Shown piece by piece: positions 1 through 4,694 of a DNA stretch of 6,833 bases; the first letter of the stretch is position 1, and each line of letters starts with the position of its first letter. The stretch is from Candidatus Krumholzibacteriia bacterium (lineage in GTDB: Bacteria; Krumholzibacteriota; Krumholzibacteriia; LZORAL124-64-63): assembly GCA_016744275.1 (NCBI GenBank), contig JADGEP010000211.1, positions 1 through 6,833 on the forward strand, written 5' to 3'. The notes under the pieces were generated by a model. The model made no database searches. It had not been told where the DNA came from and saw only the letters and a program-made list of their open reading frames with translations. Position numbers and translations under genes: made by a program.

Positions 1-2073
1 GTTGTCATCGATCCCGATGGCCTGATCGACGAGCCCAATGAAACCAACAACGTGTTCGCCATGCAGTACGGCTGGTCCGGAGACACGGTCTATCCTGGGC
101 AGCCGATCCTGCGGCCGGCGCCGCCTTTTCCCGATCCCAATCACGACGTGGTCCGCGTTCTGGAGCGTGATGTCGTGGGACCGGATGGTGAAAGCGGGCC
201 CAAGGTGCAAGTGAGTTACAAGGCGCCTGAGTGCGACGGTTGGCGGTTGGATACGGCGGTGGCCAAAGGCATCACAGAAAATGGGACCGCTGATAAGAAC
301 GCATCTGGCCGCTGGATCGGCGCCGCGGCTCTGCCCGAATCCGGCGGGCTCACCTTGCGCCTGCATGATGCCGACGTGCCGCCCATCGAGGCCTATGTGA
401 AGACCCTGGCGTCGTCGAATTGGGGCGATGGCCGTTCGCAATACGTCCTGGCTTACGTGCCGGATGGTTTGCCGCTTTTTGATGTCGGTGTGGTGAACAA
501 CGGCAACAGCGGGGCGTATGTGGCGCAAACGGCATCGGGCCTGAATTTGGGTACGCCGACGCTGGGCCAGTGGTATGGAACGTACGCTTTGCCGGCCGGT
601 GAAATCCTCGACCTGTACGAGGTTGATCTGGAGCCGGGTTCGTACGACATCAACCTGCAGACCATCGAGCAATTTGTGACCTTGGGCATCAGCGTGCACC
701 CGCCGTACAACGCGGGCCACGAGCCCTGGCACAGCAAGGACGACCTCTTGGTGGGCACGCCAAATGGTTGGCAGAACGGCGAAGGCGCCAATCAATCGGC
801 TCATGTCGAAGTTCCGGTGGGAGGAGGAGGCCGCTGGTGCGTGGCCGTTTGGAAGCAGGGCAGCGCTGATCGCAACGCTAACGCGGACTATCAGTTGCAG
901 TTCGAGGGCTTCGCGGCCGCACCGCCGCCGGTGGTGCTTGATGGCGTTCTGGACACGTCGGGCTACGGGCCCGCGCGATCGTTGCAGACTGTGGCCACCG
1001 CTTTTGGCGACAACGATGACGGCGACGTGGCGACCGCCAACGGCTCGGAACTGGACGGCGCCTATGGCCTGATCGAAAACGGGTGGCTACATCTGATGCT
1101 GACCGGAAATCTGGAGAGCAATGGCAATGATCTGGAAATTTTCTTCGACACGCGAATCGGCGGGCAAAACCGCCTGCGCGGCGACAACAGCACCGTGGCC
1201 AATGATGCTCTCGGCCGGATGGGCGACGACGGTTCGGGAAATGGCCTGGCGTTTGATGCGAGCTTCGCCGCCGACTGGTACCTGACGGCATCCGGCCAAT
1301 TGGCGGGCCCGAACCTGGACGCGGACCCCTACCTGTTGTCGGTCGCGTTTGCCGAACTGCCCGACGGTGGTGGCGGTTCAGGATGGCAACTGGGCTCGGC
1401 TTATGCCGGAGACGCGGGCCGGCTTTACGGACCCGCCCCGGAAGTGGAGAACCCCTGGGGTATCCTGGCTACGATCCGCAACAGCAATACGATCGGCGTG
1501 ACGGCCGGCACCGGTCCGAGTGATGGCCTTTCGGCCGTTTTCGGAGCGGAATTCGCGATCCCATTGGAGGCCCTGGGCAACCCCACGGGCTGCATCCGGG
1601 TTTGCGCCTTCATCAATGGCCGGCTTCACGATTTTGTCTCCAACCAGGTGCTGGGCCCCCTGCCGGTGGGCACCAACAATCTCGGCGAACCGAGAAACGT
1701 GGATTTTGCGGCCATCGCCGGCAGCCAGACCTTCGAGGTCTGCACCTCGGGCGTGTCTGGGGTCGATGATGACAGGCAGGACTTGCCCGGTCGTCACACC
1801 CGGCTGTATCCGCCGGCACCGAACCCGTTCAACCCGCGCACGACGTTGGCCTTCTCACTGGCCCAACCCGCCGAGGTGGACCTGTCGGTATACGACGCGG
1901 CGGGACGCCTGGTGCGGCGCCTGATCAAAGGTGACCTCAAGGCAGCTGGCCACCACGCCGTGACCTGGACGGGTGATGACAGCCGTGGCCGCCGGATGGC
2001 TTCGGGTGTGTACTTTGTGCGGTTGCGCCATGGGGGCGATGAGTTGTTGCAGCGGGTGGTGTTGTTGAAGTAG
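1..2073 (+). CDS. Secreted multidomain beta-sandwich protein with FlgD-like C-terminal sorting module (5' partial)
   Basis: The frame is open from the first base of the window, so the ATG at position 52 is internal and the true start lies upstream; 690 residues are visible. Residues 1-17 contain D-E-P-N-E-T-N-N, which resembles the last strand of a CARDB-type Ig-like domain. Residues about 195-304 look like a PPC-like beta-sandwich. Residues about 311-555 match a beta-sandwich I recall from exported PEP-CTERM proteins, with G-S-E-L-D-G-A-Y at 348-355, G-N-L-E at 369-372 and F-F-D-T-R-I-G-G-Q-N at 381-390. Residues 601-690 are a FlgD-Ig-like / type IX-style tail, with P-N-P-F-N-P-R-T-T at 607-615 and S-G-V-Y-F-V-R-L at 668-675, ending in lysine. 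No enzyme active site is visible in this part, although a catalytic domain could lie upstream. The protein is probably exported and surface-attached or released. The existence of the gene is certain; its function is unknown. Confidence 0.9.
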   Translation, partial: VVIDPDGLIDEPNETNNVFAMQYGWSGDTVYPGQPILRPAPPFPDPNHDVVRVLERDVVGPDGESGPKVQVSYKAPECDGWRLDTAVAKGITENGTADKNASGRWIGAAALPESGGLTLRLHDADVPPIEAYVKTLASSNWGDGRSQYVLAYVPDGLPLFDVGVVNNGNSGAYVAQTASGLNLGTPTLGQWYGTYALPAGEILDLYEVDLEPGSYDINLQTIEQFVTLGISVHPPYNAGHEPWHSKDDLLVGTPNGWQNGEGANQSAHVEVPVGGGGRWCVAVWKQGSADRNANADYQLQFEGFAAAPPPVVLDGVLDTSGYGPARSLQTVATAFGDNDDGDVATANGSELDGAYGLIENGWLHLMLTGNLESNGNDLEIFFDTRIGGQNRLRGDNSTVANDALGRMGDDGSGNGLAFDASFAADWYLTASGQLAGPNLDADPYLLSVAFAELPDGGGGSGWQLGSAYAGDAGRLYGPAPEVENPWGILATIRNSNTIGVTAGTGPSDGLSAVFGAEFAIPLEALGNPTGCIRVCAFINGRLHDFVSNQVLGPLPVGTNNLGEPRNVDFAAIAGSQTFEVCTSGVSGVDDDRQDLPGRHTRLYPPAPNPFNPRTTLAFSLAQPAEVDLSVYDAAGRLVRRLIKGDLKAAGHHAVTWTGDDSRGRRMASGVYFVRLRHGGDELLQRVVLLK

Positions 2074-2093
2074 CTCACCAACGGCTTGTAGAA

Positions 2094-2144
2094 GTGGTCT
2101 CGGTTGGAAATAGATCCGGCCGAGATCACCACCCTCCCTTTATT
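2094..2144 (+). terminator. Possible intrinsic terminator after the first secreted-protein gene
   Basis: A 10-bp stem (2094-2103 with 2120-2129, one G-T pair) lies 20 bases after the stop codon. The 16-base loop can form a further 3-bp GGA/TCC stem. The downstream tract is pyrimidine-rich (CCTCCCTTTATT) rather than a clean T run, so termination may be partial. It could instead be a 3'-end-protecting hairpin. Confidence 0.4.
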
Positions 2145-2172
2145 GACATCGTGTTTCCATAAATGCTAAAGT
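2143..2172 (+). promoter_or_regulatory. Sigma70-like promoter of the NfeD-flotillin operon
   Basis: A perfect -35 hexamer TTGACA (2143-2148) is separated by 18 bases from the -10 hexamer TAAAGT (2167-2172). TGC directly before the -10 gives an extended -10 element. Transcription should start near 2179, leaving a leader of about 110 bases before the ATG at 2289. It lies directly after the hairpin of the previous gene, consistent with an independent transcription unit. No operator-like repeat was seen around it. The prediction assumes a housekeeping sigma factor with standard specificity. Confidence 0.65.
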
Positions 2173-2252
2173 CTCCCATTCGCCAGCAATTACCGAATAA
2201 ACACACCCGCCCATGTGTACCTTCTCCGCCGATGGCCCCAGTTTGAGGGCCG

Positions 2253-2280
2253 GTCGGTCTTCACAGCCACCGACAGGAGT
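2253..2280 (+). promoter_or_regulatory. Leader hairpin abutting the Shine-Dalgarno site of the NfeD-like gene
   Basis: GTCGGT (2253-2258) and ACCGAC (2269-2274) are perfect inverted repeats with a 10-base loop. The hairpin ends exactly where the ribosome binding site AGGAG (2275-2279) begins, 9 bases before the ATG at 2289. The Shine-Dalgarno site supports this start codon. The hairpin is short and may be chance, but its position could influence ribosome access. Confidence 0.45.
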
Positions 2281-2288
2281 CGTGACCC

Positions 2289-2882
2289 ATGGACTTCATC
2301 AAAGACATCTTGGACTTTCAAACCCACGGTGGAGCGACGGTCTACTTTGTCATCGGCGCGGCCAGCACTCTGCTGTTTGTCTTGCGCCTGGCGGGCTCGG
2401 TATTTCTCGGTGCGGACACCGACTCGGACATGGACCTGCACGTGGATGCGGACGGGATCGAGAGCAGCACCGGGTCATTCAATCTGATTTCGGTGTTCTC
2501 CGTCACCTCGTTTCTTATGGGGCTGGGCTGGATGGGCGTGGCCTGTCGCTACGACTGGCAGCTCAGTCAGGGAGTGACCCTTGCCGCCTCGCTGGCCATG
2601 GGGTTGGCGTTGATGTTTCTGGCCGCTGGTCTGATGTATGGCATCCAGCGCCTCAAACACGAACCCCAGGCAGACCTGACCACGGCCATTGGCCATAGCG
2701 GGAAAGTTTATATGACGATTCCGGGCCAGGGAGAGGGGCGTGGCAAGGTGGAGGTTGTGGTCTCGGGGCAGCTCAAAATCTTCGATGCCATGACACGTGG
2801 GGAAGGTTTGGCGGCCTTTACGGCGGTCACCGTTGTTGAATTGGATGACAACAAAACCATGGTTGTTGAAGCCAAGAATTAG
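2289..2882 (+). CDS. NfeD/YqiJ-like membrane protein, flotillin partner
   Basis: This 197-residue inner-membrane protein is of the short NfeD type (YqiJ of E. coli, YuaF of B. subtilis), which is regularly encoded just before a flotillin. It has three hydrophobic segments at about 16-40, 64-86 and 95-119. An acidic loop at 42-59 holds seven Asp/Glu residues. The C-terminal part, about 131-195, looks like an OB-fold, with G-H-S-G-K-V-Y at 135-141, I-P-G at 144-146 and G-K-V-E-V at 152-156. Basic residues after the third helix (R121, K123) suggest that the tail faces the cytoplasm. It lacks the serine-protease domain of long NfeD proteins, so proteolysis is not expected. Family knowledge suggests it binds or stabilises flotillin assemblies. 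The start is fixed by AGGAG at good spacing. The next gene follows after 54 bases with no terminator, so the two are probably cotranscribed. The family call is strong; the exact role is inferred. Confidence 0.85.
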   Translation: MDFIKDILDFQTHGGATVYFVIGAASTLLFVLRLAGSVFLGADTDSDMDLHVDADGIESSTGSFNLISVFSVTSFLMGLGWMGVACRYDWQLSQGVTLAASLAMGLALMFLAAGLMYGIQRLKHEPQADLTTAIGHSGKVYMTIPGQGEGRGKVEVVVSGQLKIFDAMTRGEGLAAFTAVTVVELDDNKTMVVEAKN

Positions 2883-2925
2883 TTTTTACAGATACGAAAA
2901 ATCGAGAGAAAACGTCACTAAAAAC

Positions 2926-2933
2926 AGGGGGAG
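2926..2933 (+). promoter_or_regulatory. Ribosome binding site of the flotillin gene
   Basis: AGGGGGAG lies just before a double start, ATG-ATG at 2937-2942. Either Met codon could be used. The second gives slightly better spacing, and the protein differs by only one residue. The surrounding 54-base gap is A/T-rich, which should keep the site unstructured. Confidence 0.65.
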
Positions 2934-2936
2934 CTT

Positions 2937-4520
2937 ATGATGAACGAATCTGTCGGCCTGCTGATGTTGATTTGCGTCGTCGTCCTGATACTGATCACAA
3001 TTCTGACCTTGTTGGTGCGGCAGTACCGGCGCTGTCCATCCAACCGCATCCTGGTCAAATACGGGCGCGTTGGGGGCCAGGCGGCCGCGAAGTGTATTCA
3101 CGGTGGCGCAACTTTTGTGGTGCCGCTTTTTCAGAACTACGCCTACCTCTCGCTGGAACCGATGACCATCGACATCGACCTGACCAGCGCCTTGTCGAAG
3201 AAGAACATTCGGGTCAACGTGCCTTCGACTTTTACGATTGGTATCAGCACGGATCCGACCATCATGACCAATGCTGCCGAACGTCTGTTGGGCTTGGCCG
3301 ACACCGAAATCGCGTCCCAGGCGCGGGATATTATTTTGGGCCAGATGCGTCTGGTCATCGCCACGCTGTCGATCGAAGAGATCAACCAGGATCGGGAAAA
3401 ATTCCTGGATTTGGTGAATAAAAATGTGGGTTTCGAGCTGAATAAAATTGGGCTCGATGTGATCAACGTGAACATCCGCGACATCACCGATGAATCCGGC
3501 TATATCGAAGCCATTGGTCGCAAAGCGGCCTCCGAGGCCATCAACCAGGCCAAGGTTGAAGTTGCGGAGCAGGACAAAATGGGCGCCATCGGTGGCGCTA
3601 CTGCCGATCGGGCGAAAGAGGTCCAGGTGGCCGAACAATTTGCCCAATCCGCCATGGGCCAGAAGCAGGCCGAACGGGACAAGCGCGTGCAGGTTGCCAA
3701 ACTGGAGGCCGAGGGTATTACCGGTGAAGCCGCCGCTCAGCGCGAACAGGACATCGCCACGGCCGAGCAGCAATCGCTGGCCGCCCAGGGCTCGAAGAAT
3801 GCCGATGCCGAAATGCGCATCAAAGTCGCTTCCCTGGAGGCCGGAGCGGTCCAGGGCGAGAACGAATCGCAGGCCAGCATCGCCGAATACAACGCCACCC
3901 TTTCGGAGCGTCAGGCAGAGGCCAAGCGGCGCGGTGAAGTGGCCATGGCCGAAGCGGCTCGTGACGTTCTGCGCGCCGAGAAGGAGCAGGAGATCGCCCT
4001 GCTCGAAAAAGAACAGCTCGCCCAGCAACAGGTGGAGAAGCTGAAGATAGAAATCGACGCCGAGGCCGAAGCCGAACGCATCCGGCGCATTGCTCGCGGT
4101 AATGCTGACGGCATCCTGGCCAAGTACAGGGCCGAAGCCGAAGGCACCCAGGCCGTGCTTGAAGCCAAGGCCCGCGGCTATCAGGAATTGTTGGAAGTCT
4201 GCGGAGACAACAAGGACCTGGCGCCGACCTTGTTGATCGTCGAGCAGATGCCCGAGCTGATCGCCGAGCAGGTCAAGGCCATCCAGAACCTGAAAATCGA
4301 CAAGATCACGGTGTGGGATTCTGGTCAGGGAGCCGACGGCGGCGCTGGATCAACGGCCGGATTCCTGCGCGGCATGATCGGCTCATTGCCGCCCATGCAC
4401 GAACTGGCCAAACAGGCGGGCATTGAGTTGCCTGGTGTATTGGGCAAGGTTGATGAAGCGGTTGGTGCGGCTGCGGCTCAGGTTGATGACAAGCCGGCTG
4501 GACCGGCACCGAGTCAATAG
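2937..4520 (+). CDS. floT: Flotillin (FloT/YuaG/YqiK type), membrane microdomain scaffold
   Basis: This 527-residue SPFH/band-7 protein is close to the usual flotillin length. A hydrophobic N-terminal membrane segment covers about 6-27. It is followed by the flotillin signature R-C-P-S-N-R at 32-37, K-Y-G at 41-43, H-G-G-A at 55-58 and L-S-L-E-P at 71-75, then the SPFH domain to about 190. Residues about 200-400 form a Glu/Ala/Gln-rich helical region that includes a regular 22-residue repeat. The conserved C-terminal end has V-W-D-S-G at 459-463 and G-I-E-L-P-G-V-L-G at 495-503. An Ala/Pro-rich tail of about 20 residues follows and looks non-conserved. Flotillins oligomerise at the cytoplasmic face of the inner membrane and organise ordered microdomains. 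The NfeD-like gene directly upstream is the standard partner. Family assignment is very secure. The choice of FloT over FloA rests on the long C-terminal domain and the YqiJ/YuaF-like neighbour. Confidence 0.95.
   Translation: MMNESVGLLMLICVVVLILITILTLLVRQYRRCPSNRILVKYGRVGGQAAAKCIHGGATFVVPLFQNYAYLSLEPMTIDIDLTSALSKKNIRVNVPSTFTIGISTDPTIMTNAAERLLGLADTEIASQARDIILGQMRLVIATLSIEEINQDREKFLDLVNKNVGFELNKIGLDVINVNIRDITDESGYIEAIGRKAASEAINQAKVEVAEQDKMGAIGGATADRAKEVQVAEQFAQSAMGQKQAERDKRVQVAKLEAEGITGEAAAQREQDIATAEQQSLAAQGSKNADAEMRIKVASLEAGAVQGENESQASIAEYNATLSERQAEAKRRGEVAMAEAARDVLRAEKEQEIALLEKEQLAQQQVEKLKIEIDAEAEAERIRRIARGNADGILAKYRAEAEGTQAVLEAKARGYQELLEVCGDNKDLAPTLLIVEQMPELIAEQVKAIQNLKIDKITVWDSGQGADGGAGSTAGFLRGMIGSLPPMHELAKQAGIELPGVLGKVDEAVGAAAAQVDDKPAGPAPSQ
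3552..3947 (+). repeat. Six tandem 22-residue (66-base) coding repeats in the flotillin helix
   Basis: Reading flotillin residues 206-337 in blocks of 22 (starting at 206, 228, 250, 272, 294 and 316) aligns a small hydrophobic-hydrophilic pattern at the start of each block: K-V-E-V-A, E-V-Q-V-A, R-V-Q-V-A, D-I-A-T-A, R-I-K-V-A and the degenerate A-E-Y-N-A. No gap is needed. Gly recurs at or near positions 11-14 of several blocks. The period equals two hendecads (11 x 2), which suggests a continuous helix with coiled-coil-like packing. The repeat is visible in the protein; nucleotide identity between units is low, so it is old. Confidence 0.7.
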
Positions 4521-4541
4521 CTCGCAAGAATTTCGATATTT

Positions 4542-4577
4542 CGCCGGTGGGGCACATGCCTCGCCGGCGTTTCTATT
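4542..4577 (+). terminator. Intrinsic terminator of the NfeD-flotillin operon
   Basis: A 12-bp GC-rich stem (4542-4553 with 4558-4569, including two G-T pairs) has a 4-base loop, ACAT, and is followed at once by TTTCTATT. It sits 21 bases after the flotillin stop codon. Geometry, GC content and the T-rich tail all fit a Rho-independent terminator reading on the + strand. The opposite side lacks a T tract for the other direction. Confidence 0.8.
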
Positions 4578-4611
4578 GGGGAAATTAAAAAACGGGCCGC
4601 ATCCTCAGATG

Positions 4612-4620
4612 TGGTAAAAT
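4612..4620 (+). promoter_or_regulatory. Extended -10 promoter element before the second secreted-protein gene
   Basis: TGG-TAAAAT is an extended -10 (TGN followed by a near-consensus hexamer), the same arrangement as the operon promoter at 2164-2172. No convincing -35 hexamer stands 16-18 bases upstream. Extended -10 promoters can work without one. Transcription would start near 4627, giving a leader of about 68 bases to the ATG at 4695. Its position just after the operon terminator supports it. Confidence 0.5.
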
Positions 4621-4676
4621 TCTGCAGCGTCCGATGGGCTCAAGGTCATTACAAAACGTCTCGCACCACTGGCAAC

Positions 4677-4683
4677 AAGGGGA
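4677..4683 (+). promoter_or_regulatory. Ribosome binding site of the second secreted-protein gene
   Basis: AAGGGGA lies 11 bases before the ATG at 4695, somewhat far but usable. It supports this ATG as the start, as does the complete signal peptide encoded immediately after it. Confidence 0.55.
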
Positions 4684-4694
4684 ATATTCTTGCC

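Noticed and set aside
52..54. ATG at position 52 as the start of the first gene.
   Set aside because: The frame is open upstream to base 1 and encodes D-E-P-N-E-T-N-N, typical of an exported Ig-like domain end. There is no signal peptide after this Met, so it is internal.
2213..2698. A 161-codon + strand frame starting in the operon leader.
   Set aside because: It overlaps the NfeD-like gene in another frame, has low-complexity Arg/Gly/Pro content, and no Shine-Dalgarno site fits its start.
2886..4028. A 380-codon open frame on the minus strand opposite the flotillin gene.
   Set aside because: It is a composition shadow: Glu/Ala/Gln codons of the helical region read as Leu/Phe/Gly-type codons on the other strand and avoid stops. 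The + strand protein is an unmistakable flotillin, and the minus frame shows no family features and no convincing ribosome binding site.
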